A stretch of 64,000 nucleotides of DNA. It comes from JAICMB01 sp963795935 (lineage in GTDB: Bacteria; Acidobacteriota; Terriglobia; Bryobacterales; Bryobacteraceae). The notes beneath the pieces were generated by a model, which worked only from the letters and a program-made list of their open reading frames with translations, did not search any database and was not told the origin of the DNA. Below are positions 1 to 8,301 of the stretch, one piece after another; the stretch's first letter is position 1, and each line of letters opens with the position of its first letter. Made by a program: the position numbers and the translations under genes. The DNA is taken from positions 62,001 through 126,000 of the forward strand of contig CAWCJO010000013.1 in the NCBI GenBank assembly GCA_963795935.1, in the 5' to 3' direction.

Positions 1-214
1 GATCACGCTGCATTTGCCGGCAACGGTGAATGCGCGGGTACACGCGACGACTTCGCACCACAACGCCATTACATCCGATTTCGAAGAGCTCGCCGGCGGC
101 CGCGATGAAGAACGGCGCCGCCGGCGCTCGGAAGTGGAAGGCACGCTGGGCGGCGGCGGTCCGCTGATCGATCTCTCGACCAGCAACGGAACGATTCATA
201 TCGCGAAGCTGTAA
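1..214 (+). CDS. C-terminal part of a DUF4097-like (putative adhesin) protein, 5'-truncated by the window edge
   Basis: The reading frame is open from base 2 to the TAA at 212-214, so this is the last 70 residues of a gene that starts before the window. It contains repeated beta-strand-like stretches of the type x-V-x-A and ends ..LSTSNGTIHIAKL. The pattern ITLHLPATVNARV followed by a Gly-rich turn and an xSNGxIxI repeat is typical of DUF4097 putative adhesins, which are beta-helix proteins often found beside anti-sigma or membrane genes in Acidobacteria. The substrate is unknown. The short visible length limits the assignment. Confidence 0.5.
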   Translation, partial: ITLHLPATVNARVHATTSHHNAITSDFEELAGGRDEERRRRRSEVEGTLGGGGPLIDLSTSNGTIHIAKL

Positions 215-252
215 CGTCCGTCGCACTCGTGCGTGTTAGCCTTTCACTGTAG

Positions 253-271
253 CCGCGGCGGCGCGCCGCGG
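253..271. promoter_or_regulatory. Perfect 8-bp inverted repeat just upstream of the oxidase subunit III start
   Basis: CCGCGGCG (253-260) and CGCCGCGG (264-271) are exact inverted copies around a 3-nt GCG loop. The repeat ends 5 nt before the ATG at 277 and no clear Shine-Dalgarno is present, so the hairpin would occupy the ribosome-binding region. It could limit translation initiation or end transcription from the upstream gene. This is structure seen in sequence; any function is inferred. Confidence 0.45.
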
Positions 272-276
272 AACGC

Positions 277-987
277 ATGCCCTCCGCGTTGAACACCGAA
301 ACGGTCCTGATTCATGCGCCGGACGAGCCCTTCGAGCCCACCAGCGGTGGTCCACAGGGGCCGCCCGAGGCTCCGTTTCAGGGAGGGCGCGGCGGCGGCG
401 GCGGAGACGATGATGACGATGCGCGGCGCAAACCCTCCGGAATCGGCCTGTTCGCGATGCGGATCGCTCTCGTTCCGATCGCGATGCTGTTTCTCGCCAC
501 GGCATTTATCTATTACATGCGGTCGCGGACGGGCATCAACTGGCGGTCGGTGCCGATGCCGACGCTGCTGTGGCTGAGCACGGGGCTGATTTTGGTGAGC
601 AGTTGGACCCTGGAGCGCGCCAGGGCGGCTTTAGCGGCCGACAAGTACGGCGTTTACGCCCGTTGGCTGCTGCGAACGCTGTTTCTTGGGCTGGGGTTTC
701 TGGCATCGCAATGTCTCGCGCTGGAGCAGTTGGTGACGCGGGGGCTTTTCATGCGCCACAACCCGCACAGTTCGCTGTTTTACGTCATCACGGCATCGCA
801 CGGTCTGCACCTTGTTGGGGGGCTGGTCGCGTTGAGCTATCTGCTGGTGCGGGCCGGGTTTCATCTGGACGACACGCCGACTGGCAGGGCCTCCCTGCGG
901 CGCATCAACGTGGTCACGGCGCTCTACTGGCACTTCCTGGCGGTCCTTTGGGCGTGCCTTTTCCTGTTTCTGCTGCTATGGAAGTGA
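277..987 (+). CDS. Heme-copper oxidase subunit III family protein
   Basis: Predicted inner-membrane protein of 236 residues with about five transmembrane helices. After a hydrophilic N-terminal 60 residues containing an unusual Gly-Asp tract (GGRGGGGGDDDDD) come the COX3 hallmarks: SLFYVITASHGLHLVGG in the fourth helix and ALYWHFLAVLWACLFLFLLLW in the last. COX3 supports the catalytic subunit I of cytochrome c or quinol oxidases and stabilises its activity. Subunits I and II are not within this window, so this is either the end of an oxidase operon lying to the left or a stand-alone paralogue. Start chosen at ATG 277; no good ribosome-binding site precedes it. Confidence 0.8.
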   Translation: MPSALNTETVLIHAPDEPFEPTSGGPQGPPEAPFQGGRGGGGGDDDDDARRKPSGIGLFAMRIALVPIAMLFLATAFIYYMRSRTGINWRSVPMPTLLWLSTGLILVSSWTLERARAALAADKYGVYARWLLRTLFLGLGFLASQCLALEQLVTRGLFMRHNPHSSLFYVITASHGLHLVGGLVALSYLLVRAGFHLDDTPTGRASLRRINVVTALYWHFLAVLWACLFLFLLLWK

Positions 988-1039
988 GTAAGACGTTGCG
1001 GTATATATAGCCGCGACGTGGGAAAGCCGATGGTAGGGC

Positions 1040-1741
1040 GTGGCCAAACTTGCGCTTTTTGTGTCTGCGTTTGCGCTGCTCGCCCGCGCCCAATCCCCGC
1101 CGGATTTCGGTCAAAGCGTCCGCGACGCCATGAAGGCGAGCATCGAAAGGCAGCGGGCGTCCATACAAAGGCAAGCCGCCGCATCGGTGCAAAACAAAAC
1201 CGCCCCGGGGCTACAAAAGTCCACCGGCGCGACGCCGCCGCTGGGCAGCGTGCCCGGTCCGGAGATCCCGAAAGCGGGGTTCTTTTCATCCCCGTGGCCT
1301 AACCCAACGCCGCTGGCGCAGGTCTTCGTGCCGATCCAGGCGGATTGCGACCCGCTCCCCAAGGATCAACTGGACCCGCTCGTCGCGGGCGCCTCGACGA
1401 GAGAAGGCGTCGACGCCGCGTTGGTGCAGGCTGTCATAGAACGCGAATCGGCCGCAAAACCGTGCGCCGTCTCACCGAAGGGCGCGCAGGGATTGATGCA
1501 GCTCATGCCCGCCGTGGTCAGCGATTTCGGCGTCAAGGACCCCTTCGACGCCCGCCAGAACATCGACGGCGGCACGCGTCTGCTGAAACAATTACTGACC
1601 AAATACGGCGGCGATGTCTCGCTCGCCCTCGGCGCGTATAACGCTGGATCGGCCCGCGTCGACAGCGCCGGCGGCATACCACCCATCCCCGAGACCATTA
1701 ATTACGTCAATGACATCCTGGCGAAAACGCCCGACAAGTAG
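1040..1741 (+). CDS. Exported lytic transglycosylase (SLT family)
   Basis: 233 residues. A GTG start at 1040 gives a clean signal peptide (MAKLALFVSAFALLARAQ). A charged linker follows, then a C-terminal SLT domain at about residues 118-230. The three family motifs are visible: catalytic Glu136 in ERES, GAQGLMQLMP at 148-157, and GAYNAG at 198-203. Enzymes of this family cleave the MurNAc-GlcNAc bond of peptidoglycan, leaving 1,6-anhydro ends. It lies convergent with an Amidase_2 gene, so two peptidoglycan hydrolases sit tail to tail. The frame is intact. Confidence 0.88.
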   Translation: MAKLALFVSAFALLARAQSPPDFGQSVRDAMKASIERQRASIQRQAAASVQNKTAPGLQKSTGATPPLGSVPGPEIPKAGFFSSPWPNPTPLAQVFVPIQADCDPLPKDQLDPLVAGASTREGVDAALVQAVIERESAAKPCAVSPKGAQGLMQLMPAVVSDFGVKDPFDARQNIDGGTRLLKQLLTKYGGDVSLALGAYNAGSARVDSAGGIPPIPETINYVNDILAKTPDK

Positions 1742-1759
1742 GGCCACAAGCGCTGCGCC

Positions 1760-1776
1760 GCTAGCGCCGGGCTAGC
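1760..1776. terminator. Possible shared terminator hairpin between convergent peptidoglycan hydrolase genes
   Basis: Two GCTAGC hexamers (1760-1765 and 1771-1776) flank a 5-nt GC-rich loop and can pair as a 6-bp stem. The element sits 19 nt after the transglycosylase stop and overlaps the stop codon of the opposing amidase gene. No T-run follows on either strand, so it is not a canonical intrinsic terminator. Confidence 0.3.
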
Positions 1777-2203
1777 TGACGCCGCATCCGGCCGGGTTCA
1801 CGATTCCATCGCGCTGCGCCACCACCGCCGGTCCGGGACAGATATGGTCGCCAATGCCGAACATGTGGTGGTAACCGAATCCCTTCTCGCTTCTGCTGAG
1901 AATCTGAGCGCAGGCCAGCACCTGATCCATGGTCGGCGGGAAGGGAAATTTCGCGACGTTGTCGACGCTGACCCAGTGGTTGTCAACGCCTGCCCCGCCC
2001 CAGCGGCCATCGCGCAAACGCCACATGGTCGGTATCCAAATGCGCCGATAAGCCGCGATGCGGCGTGTTGAACGAGTTATATAAGAGAGATCCTCTTCCG
2101 CATCGGTTATGTGCAGCACCAATCCTTGAACCGGATAAATCATGCGACGCGCCATATAATTGTGCGCGAGCGGTTTCGCCGCCGCGCCTGAATACCAAGC
2201 CAT
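1772..2203 (-). CDS. N-acetylmuramoyl-L-alanine amidase (Amidase_2) with two frame-disrupting indels
   Basis: Starting at ATG 2203 the first frame gives YPVQGLVLHITDAEEDLSYI, with the first zinc-ligand His in LHIT. The expected middle part, NSFNTPHRGLSAHLDTDH with the SAH motif, is found in another frame at about 2085-2020. The original frame then resumes with DNHWVSVDN, GFGYHHM and CPGPAVVAQRDGIV, the typical end of phage-like and type VI amidases that cut the stem peptide from MurNAc. Two indels at roughly 2083 and 2020 compensate each other. About 143 residues, short for the family, with no obvious signal peptide. It follows glnA on the same strand after 71 nt. Confidence 0.6.
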   Translation of the reverse strand: MAWYSGAAAKPLAHNYMARRMIYPVQGLVLHITDAEEDLSYITRSTRRIAAYRRIWIPTMWRLRDGRWGGAGVDNHWVSVDNVAKFPFPPTMDQVLACAQILSRSEKGFGYHHMFGIGDHICPGPAVVAQRDGIVNPAGCGVS

Positions 2204-2274
2204 GCTTTCTGCTTTCAGGACGTTTCCCTGGAAGTGAAGTGCCGGCGGCCGCCGATTCGTATTAGGCCGCGAAC

Positions 2275-3705
2275 CTAAAACAAGTTCCAGAGGAACTGGT
2301 TGTAGACCTCGTGATGGTACTGGACCTCGGGAGCCTTTACGAAAGTGCCGAGCTGGCGGGGGCAGCGGTCCGCGGCGCTTTGCTTCAGGTCGGCATAGCG
2401 GCTCTTGACATCTTCGCCGAGCAACACAGTCGTCCATTCGGCGTCGCGGAAATTTTCCAGCGCGTCGTAGACGTTGTCGGGCAGGTAGCGCTCGGCGGCG
2501 CGAAGATTGTTCACATCCGCAATTTTGCCTTCGAGTCCGGTGCGGAAGATGCCGAGCATAACGAGATAAGGATTAGAGTCGGGGCCGACCGAGCGCACTT
2601 CGACGCGGGCGCTGCGCTCATTCCCGATCGGGATGCGAATCATGGACCCGCGGTCGATGGCGGAGGCCTTGATCTGGTTGGGCGCCTCAAAGTGCGGGTC
2701 GAGGCGGCGATAGGCGTTCACACTGGCGTTGAGCAGCAGGCAGAGGTCGTTGGCGTGGCTGAGGATGCGATCGACGAATTCCCACGCGCAGCCGCTCATC
2801 TTCTCTTCGCCGCTGGGATCCCAGAACTGGTTCTTGCCGTCCTTGCTCACCGAGACATTTGTGTGCATGCCGCTGCCGTTGACTCCGACGACGGGCTTGG
2901 GCAGGAAGCTGGCGGTGAGACCCATACGCGTGGCGATCTGGCGGCAAACAAGCTTATAAAGCTGGATCTGGTCGGCGGCGGCGACGACCTCGGCGTAACC
3001 ATAGTTGATCTCGAACTGGGAGGGGGCGACCTCGGGGTGGTCCTTCTCATTTTCGAAGCCCATGGCGCGCTGGACTTCGGCCGCGGTATCGATGAATTCG
3101 CGCAGCGGATCGCCGGGCAACGAGTGATAGTAGCCGCCGGTATTGACGTACTCGAACTTGCCGGTCTCGTAATAGTGGCGCTCGGCGTCGGCGCCTTTGA
3201 AGAGAAAGCCCTCGATTTCGTTGGCCGCGTTGAGGGTGTACCCATGCTCGTTAAAGAGTTTCTCGGCATAGCCTTTGAGGACGCCGCGGATGTCGGCGCC
3301 GTAGGGCGTGCCGTCCTTATCGATGACATCTCCGAATACCAGGACCTTGCCCGTGCCGAAGACGTCCGCAGGGGCCCAGTAGAAGGCGCTCCAGTCGATC
3401 CCCAGGCGGAGGTCGCTTTCGCGCTGGGCGGTGAAGCCGCGGATCGAGGAGCCGTCGAAGGTCAGGTTATCCCAGCTCTTGACTAGGAATTTCTTGTCGT
3501 AATCGAGCATGTGGAGGCGGCCTTCGAGGTCGCTGAACAGAACAGTCACCGCTTTGACCCGCTTTTCATCGGTAAGGTATTTCAGGCGTTCCTCTTGAAT
3601 CTTGTGCGCGGCGACGCGGGCGCGGCGGTCTTCCTTCGCCTTCAGGTTGAGCTCTTCCAACTCCGCGTAGGGGAGCGCGAGACGGTTGTGGATCTGATTT
3701 TCCAT
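2275..3705 (-). CDS. glnA: Glutamine synthetase, type I
   Basis: 476-residue ATP-dependent enzyme that condenses ammonium with glutamate to glutamine in the cytoplasm. Visible motifs are DLEGRLHMLDYDKKF and FDGSSIRGF at the N-terminus, NEIEGFLF and PSQFEINYGYAE (metal-binding glutamates), VNGSGMHTNVSV, and RSARVEVRSVGPDSNPYL near the active site. A Tyr in NVYDAL (Tyr413) lies where the adenylylated tyrosine of regulated enzymes sits, but the surrounding sequence is not the usual NLYDLPPEE, so control by GlnE is uncertain. Start at ATG 3705. It is divergent from the glycosyltransferase gene at 3902 across a 196-bp control region. gltBD elsewhere in the window completes the GS-GOGAT pair. Confidence 0.95.
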   Translation of the reverse strand: MENQIHNRLALPYAELEELNLKAKEDRRARVAAHKIQEERLKYLTDEKRVKAVTVLFSDLEGRLHMLDYDKKFLVKSWDNLTFDGSSIRGFTAQRESDLRLGIDWSAFYWAPADVFGTGKVLVFGDVIDKDGTPYGADIRGVLKGYAEKLFNEHGYTLNAANEIEGFLFKGADAERHYYETGKFEYVNTGGYYHSLPGDPLREFIDTAAEVQRAMGFENEKDHPEVAPSQFEINYGYAEVVAAADQIQLYKLVCRQIATRMGLTASFLPKPVVGVNGSGMHTNVSVSKDGKNQFWDPSGEEKMSGCAWEFVDRILSHANDLCLLLNASVNAYRRLDPHFEAPNQIKASAIDRGSMIRIPIGNERSARVEVRSVGPDSNPYLVMLGIFRTGLEGKIADVNNLRAAERYLPDNVYDALENFRDAEWTTVLLGEDVKSRYADLKQSAADRCPRQLGTFVKAPEVQYHHEVYNQFLWNLF

Positions 3706-3840
3706 GGGCTTAACCTTCGATTATCCCAAGGACGCGGAACTTTCGCGAGATTCCGCCGATTCATTATTTCTATGGGCGAGAAATGAAACGCTGATGGAGA
3801 GTCGGTAGACGTGAGGGGACGGACCGGTACTCTCAGGTGT

Positions 3841-3869
3841 TTCAAAGCAGCGTAGGCGCCACTATAATT
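3841..3869 (+). promoter_or_regulatory. Sigma-70-type promoter upstream of the glycosyltransferase pair
   Basis: A perfect -10 TATAAT at 3864-3869 is preceded, 17 bp upstream, by a weak -35 TTTCAA at 3841-3846. Transcription would begin near 3876, and the GGAGGAG ribosome-binding site follows at about 3884 before the GTG at 3902. The -10 match and the spacing to the gene are seen directly; activity is inferred. Confidence 0.55.
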
Positions 3870-3901
3870 CTGGAAGCTTAGCTCGGAGGAGAACAAGCTT
3901 A

Positions 3902-4960
3902 GTGGCTAATTCAACCGGCATAGGCCGGAGGCTTCGCATATCTATAATTATTCCGTGTTGGAACGGCGCCATGATGCTGGAGCGCTGCCTGGACGCTTTG
4001 GGGCAAGCGCCCGCCGCGGAGATGGAATGCATCGTAGTGGACGATGGATCGATGGATGGATCCGCCCAGGTCGCGCTGCGGGCTGCTTTGACGGTACGGC
4101 TGATCCGGCTGCCGCTGCGCCGGGGGGCGGCGGCGGCGCGAAACATAGGAGCGCGACAGGCTACGGGCGACATACTGGTATTCATCGACGCAGATGTGTG
4201 CGTACACGCGGACACGCTGAAATTGATGGCGCGCGCGTTCGAGGAAAACGCCGCCTTGGGAGCGGTGATGGGAGCGTACGACGACGCGCCCTCGGAGCCT
4301 GGGTTTCACTCGCAATACCGCAACCTGCTGCATTGTTACGTGCATCGCTCGGGGCGGCGCGAGGCGTGTACGTTCTGGACCGGATGCGGCGCGATACGGC
4401 GGGAAATTTTCGACGCGCACGGAGGTTTTGACGAAGCGCCCCATACAATCGACGACGTCGAACTGGGGGCTCGTCTGTCGCGAGCGGGCGTGAGAATCGA
4501 ATTACGGCCGGATATTCAGGTCCAGCACCGTAAAACGTGGACGCTTGGCTCGACCGTGATGACCGATATCTGGTTGCGGGGAGTGCCCTGGACGCTGCTG
4601 CTGTGGCGCGACCGGCGCATGCCCAACGTCCTGAACCTGGATATGCGCAACCGCGTCAGCGTAGCGCTGGTGTGGCTTGCGGCCGTAGCGCTGGGGATGG
4701 GCAAAGCCGGAGGCCTCCTTTGCGCCCTTGCGGCGGTGCTGCTGGGGTCGGCATTGTGGGCCAACCGTGGGCTGTATCGATTTTTCAGCGCGCATGGCGG
4801 GACGGTGTTCGCGGTGCAGTCGGCCGCATGCCATCTGCTGCACCTGTTCAACTGCGGGATATCGTTCGGACTCGGCTCGGTAATGTTTGCGGCGCGGGCG
4901 ATGTTCACCGGGACAAGCGCCCCGGCGGTAGCCGAGCCGCTGAAAGTTGCGGACGAATAG
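3902..4960 (+). CDS. Family 2 glycosyltransferase with C-terminal membrane segments
   Basis: 352 residues. A GT-A catalytic domain covers about residues 10-235: ISIIIPCWNG, nucleotide-binding VVDDGS, the metal-binding DAD in FIDADVCVH, and the acceptor-loop region DDVELGARLSRAG. Two or three hydrophobic segments follow at about 255-335, so the enzyme is probably anchored at the inner membrane and transfers a sugar from an NDP donor to a lipid or glycan acceptor. The GTG start at 3902 is supported by a strong GGAGGAG site. It is followed immediately by a polytopic GT-C-like protein, which suggests joint work on surface glycans. Confidence 0.82.
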   Translation: MANSTGIGRRLRISIIIPCWNGAMMLERCLDALGQAPAAEMECIVVDDGSMDGSAQVALRAALTVRLIRLPLRRGAAAARNIGARQATGDILVFIDADVCVHADTLKLMARAFEENAALGAVMGAYDDAPSEPGFHSQYRNLLHCYVHRSGRREACTFWTGCGAIRREIFDAHGGFDEAPHTIDDVELGARLSRAGVRIELRPDIQVQHRKTWTLGSTVMTDIWLRGVPWTLLLWRDRRMPNVLNLDMRNRVSVALVWLAAVALGMGKAGGLLCALAAVLLGSALWANRGLYRFFSAHGGTVFAVQSAACHLLHLFNCGISFGLGSVMFAARAMFTGTSAPAVAEPLKVADE

Positions 4961-4977
4961 TGGTGCTTGCGGCGGGG

Positions 4978-6534
4978 ATGAAGCATTGGCGCTTGCTCGC
5001 CGGGGCGACGGCGCTGGTGGCGGTGGTAGCGGCGGTGCAATGGTCTTCGGGGGCTTACCACAGCGATTTTTCGGCCGATTACGATGAGGCGGCGCACGCC
5101 GTCTCCAGCCTGCTGGTTCGCGATTACGCCGCCGCGGGATTTCCCGGAAATCCCCTGCGCTTCGCGGAATCCTACTACGTTCATTATCCAAAGGTGGGGA
5201 TCGGGCATTGGCCGCCATTATTTTACGCGAGCGAAGCGGTTTGGATGCTGGCGTTCGGGCGTAGTCGCGCGGCGCTGCTGAGCTTCGTGGGCGTGGCGGC
5301 GGCGGCGTTGCTGCTGAGCCTTTTTCTATGGGTCGCGAGGGAGTGCGGCGTAGTCGTGGGCTTAGCGGCGGCGCTGGCGTTGGCGGCGGCGCCGTTTATG
5401 CAGGTGGCCATGTATTCGGCGTCGCCGAACGTGCTGTTGGCGCTACTGGCACTTTGGGCAGCCATGGCTTACGGGCGATGGCTGGAGCGCGGGGGCATAC
5501 GCTATGCGGTATTGTTCGCGGTGTTGGCTGCGGCTTGCGCGGGAGTGCACGGCCGGGGCATCGCGGTGGCCCTTGTGCCGCTCACGGGGGCGCTGCTGAC
5601 CGGCCCGCGACGGATGGGGCGCCTTCTGTTGGCGGCACTGGTCTGCGCCGTGTTCGTGCTCGTGCCGGCGTGGATCGGGCAGGCCGATACGGTTTCCATG
5701 ACGGCCATTGCGAGAACGAGCGTACGGTATATCTATCGGGCGTGCGTCACAATGAGTTGGCCGGCCGCGATTCTGGCGGTAGTTGGCCTGTTGGAAGCGG
5801 CGCGAGGCGGGGTTCGGCGGCGGAGGTGGGTGGCTATGGCGGCCCTGGTAGCCGGCGGCTGGTGGTTTCACTCGCTGGTGAATGCCGGGATGTCGGATTA
5901 CTATTTGGCGGCGGCCGCGCCGGGCATCGCGGCGCTGTTTGGGTTGGGCCTGCGCGTTTGTCTCGATCGCTTGCGGGCGCCGGCCTGGAGACCACGGTTG
6001 GCGAGAGCCGGCATTGCGGCGCTTTTAGCAGCGGTGCTGGTGGAGAGCGCGGCGGCGTTCGAGCGCAAGCCCGATATCGGATTTCATCGTCTGCGAGCGG
6101 GCGATATCCCCGGCCGGGCGATTTTTCTGATTGTGGGCGATCCACGTTATGAGGGCGCTTTGATCATGGAGGTTGCCCTGCGCGACCCGGGAATGCAGCG
6201 GGTTGTGCTGCGCGGCTCGAAGGCGCTGGCTTCGAGCACTTCCGAAGGACTGAATTACCGCTTGCGGATGACGCGCATCGAGGACGTGGCGAAGTATCTC
6301 GACGAGGCGCGCGTGGACACAGTCTTTTTGCAGGAGGGCTATTTGCACCCGCACGCGAGACTGCTTAGCGAGTCGATCGGCCGGGCCAACCCGGAATGGA
6401 AAGAGACGGGCCCGGCAGGAAAGCCGGCGGGGGTGCGGATGTTCGTGCGTAACGCGGCGTTGCCACCGGGCGTGGCCCACATTAGCGTCGATATCCGCAA
6501 CAGAGTGGGGAAAGTGCTCGTGCTCGATCGCTAG
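4978..6534 (+). CDS. Polytopic membrane glycosyltransferase-like protein (GT39/ArnT type)
   Basis: About 518 residues with some eleven hydrophobic helices. The first periplasmic loop contains the acidic motif DYDEAAHAVSS followed by YPKVGIGHWPPLFYASE, the arrangement seen in GT-C enzymes of the PMT/ArnT type that use polyprenyl-phosphate sugars. A soluble C-terminal region of about 150 residues ends the protein. The ATG at 4978 is preferred; in-frame GTG codons at 4960 and 4963 would overlap or touch the stop of the upstream glycosyltransferase, so the two genes are translationally close and probably one operon. The sugar and acceptor cannot be told. Confidence 0.7.
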   Translation: MKHWRLLAGATALVAVVAAVQWSSGAYHSDFSADYDEAAHAVSSLLVRDYAAAGFPGNPLRFAESYYVHYPKVGIGHWPPLFYASEAVWMLAFGRSRAALLSFVGVAAAALLLSLFLWVARECGVVVGLAAALALAAAPFMQVAMYSASPNVLLALLALWAAMAYGRWLERGGIRYAVLFAVLAAACAGVHGRGIAVALVPLTGALLTGPRRMGRLLLAALVCAVFVLVPAWIGQADTVSMTAIARTSVRYIYRACVTMSWPAAILAVVGLLEAARGGVRRRRWVAMAALVAGGWWFHSLVNAGMSDYYLAAAAPGIAALFGLGLRVCLDRLRAPAWRPRLARAGIAALLAAVLVESAAAFERKPDIGFHRLRAGDIPGRAIFLIVGDPRYEGALIMEVALRDPGMQRVVLRGSKALASSTSEGLNYRLRMTRIEDVAKYLDEARVDTVFLQEGYLHPHARLLSESIGRANPEWKETGPAGKPAGVRMFVRNAALPPGVAHISVDIRNRVGKVLVLDR

Positions 6535-6639
6535 GGTCGACGTTGTAGATTTCCACTTCGGCGAGGAATTACATGCCGGGCGCGCGGATCTGATCGGTAA
6601 CCACACCACTGTCGTCGGGCGGTCCCGCGGCGAGAGGCG

Positions 6640-8286
6640 CTAACTGGCGGCGCGGCGGGCCTCGAGAGCGTCCTGTTTTTTCGCCATGCCGGGTCCGAGC
6701 AGGCGAATGGCGCGAAACTTGCCCGTTGAAGCGAGCAGGGGCGGCGCGATCTCGGCGCGGATGCCGTTGGAGTGCGCCCAAGAGACGACGGAGAGGGAGC
6801 CGCCGTAGAGCCGGCGCGCTTCGGATAAGAAATCCCGAAGAATTTCTTCCGCCGGCGCGGCAGCGGCGCCGGGACGGATGCGTAAGACCATTTCGGTCTG
6901 AGCGGCGCCTTCGGTTTCGAGGAGCTGGTAATCGCCGGGGCGTCCTCCAAAGCGCGCCGGGAGCGATTCTTCGAGGACGTGAACGAGATCGGCGGCGTCG
7001 ATGGTCATCCCCTGCGCGGTGAGCTTTCCGATGGCGGCGATATCGCGCACCTGGAGGTCGAAGCCGAGGCGCGAGAACGAGCAGTCGCAGGAGGTCTTTT
7101 CGATGACGCCGGTATCTCCGATTTCGGCATTGATGAGAATGCGCGGCGCGAACGGAAGGAGGCTGGTGAGGTAGAGAGAAGCCACGGGCGAGTCGCTCCA
7201 GGGAAGTTCTTGCGGCCGGGAAATCAGGGCGCGGCCTTGCCGGAAGATGTGCACCGAGTTTCCGGTTTTCATGTGACGGCAGGGAAAGCCGATGCTCCCG
7301 AAATCGGTTGTGCCGTAGGTGGGATACACCTCCACCCCGGCGGACTCGATGAGACGGCGCTTGGCGGCGGTGAGCGCTTCGCCGACTACGATGGCGCGGG
7401 AGCCGCAAATATCGAGGCCGTGATCGATGGCGGCGGCGGCGACGCGCGCGATGGAGCTGACGAATCCGCTGATCGCCATAGGGATATCCTTGGCGCGCCG
7501 GTCGGCGAGAAATTCCGCGACAGGACGGAAATCGTTTTGACCGAGATATGCCGGATACGGCATTGCGGAGCCGCACCAGCGCATGTGGGCGACGATGGAG
7601 CGCGTCAGGATACGGTAATGAAGATTGGCGCGCGTGGCGCCTCCAATGGCATACCAACGCCGATAGCTGTAATTGAGGCGCTCGGCGGCGAGGCAGGCGA
7701 AAAGCCCATAGCCGGGCAGGATCGGCGCGAGGCTCACGGATTCGCCCTCGCCCAATCCGAGCTCGCGGACGAACACTTGCGCTCCACATTCAGAATGGGC
7801 CATGGCGGCGAGACTCGATCCGGTGCGGATGGCGCGGCCGGACGTGCCGCTGGAAGAAACTTCAAACTCGCCTTTGCCGGCGTCATTATCCCAACTGGCG
7901 AGCGTCGACGGGATGTGGCGGCCGCCGCGGACAATCGCTTTCCTGCCCTTGAACTCGTCGAGCGTGATGTAGACGCCCTCGGTCAACAGAGATTGGAGCG
8001 TGGACTCGAGACCACGGCGCCCGATCGACGCTTCGAGATCGGCATAGGCGCAGCCGGCGACCTTGAAAAGTTGCGCGTAGGGGCGCGTGGGATCGGAAAG
8101 GACTTTGCGCGCCAGGGCGAGGAAGTTCGGCGCGCGGTTCTGCATATAGCGGCGCAGCGTGGCTTCCGGATCGGGGTCGAGCGTGGAGCGCAGATGACGG
8201 CGCATGGCCAGCGCCATGCGGGTGTATTTGCGAAGTTCGGATAGCAAAGCGAATCGAGTATAGCGGGGGCGCGGGACGCTCCACAA
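6640..8286 (-). CDS. PaaK-like AMP-forming ligase / acyl-adenylate enzyme
   Basis: About 548 residues from the furthest upstream TTG (8286); a TTG at 8247 or the ATG at 8217 are alternatives. The adenylate-forming signature SSSGTSG lies at about residues 144-150, and PTYGTTDFGSIGF is the second conserved core motif. Overall order matches phenylacetate-CoA ligase and coenzyme F390 synthetase relatives, which activate a carboxylate with ATP. Members of this broad group occur in polysaccharide and lipid loci, where they may acylate glycans. It is divergent from a methyltransferase only 15 bp away and lies next to two glycosyltransferases. The substrate is unknown. Confidence 0.68.
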   Translation of the reverse strand: MWSVPRPRYTRFALLSELRKYTRMALAMRRHLRSTLDPDPEATLRRYMQNRAPNFLALARKVLSDPTRPYAQLFKVAGCAYADLEASIGRRGLESTLQSLLTEGVYITLDEFKGRKAIVRGGRHIPSTLASWDNDAGKGEFEVSSSGTSGRAIRTGSSLAAMAHSECGAQVFVRELGLGEGESVSLAPILPGYGLFACLAAERLNYSYRRWYAIGGATRANLHYRILTRSIVAHMRWCGSAMPYPAYLGQNDFRPVAEFLADRRAKDIPMAISGFVSSIARVAAAAIDHGLDICGSRAIVVGEALTAAKRRLIESAGVEVYPTYGTTDFGSIGFPCRHMKTGNSVHIFRQGRALISRPQELPWSDSPVASLYLTSLLPFAPRILINAEIGDTGVIEKTSCDCSFSRLGFDLQVRDIAAIGKLTAQGMTIDAADLVHVLEESLPARFGGRPGDYQLLETEGAAQTEMVLRIRPGAAAAPAEEILRDFLSEARRLYGGSLSVVSWAHSNGIRAEIAPPLLASTGKFRAIRLLGPGMAKKQDALEARRAAS

Positions 8287-8301
8287 TGGAGCTTTGGTAA
8301 C

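Noticed and set aside
2311..3486. 391-codon open frame antisense to glnA
   Set aside because: Product is Ala/Gly/Asp-rich with no motif; glnA is unambiguous on the other strand.
4537..4977. N-terminal extension of the GT-C-like membrane protein into the preceding glycosyltransferase gene
   Set aside because: The extension is read from the glycosyltransferase coding region in another frame and is Arg/Gly-rich. The start was placed at 4978.
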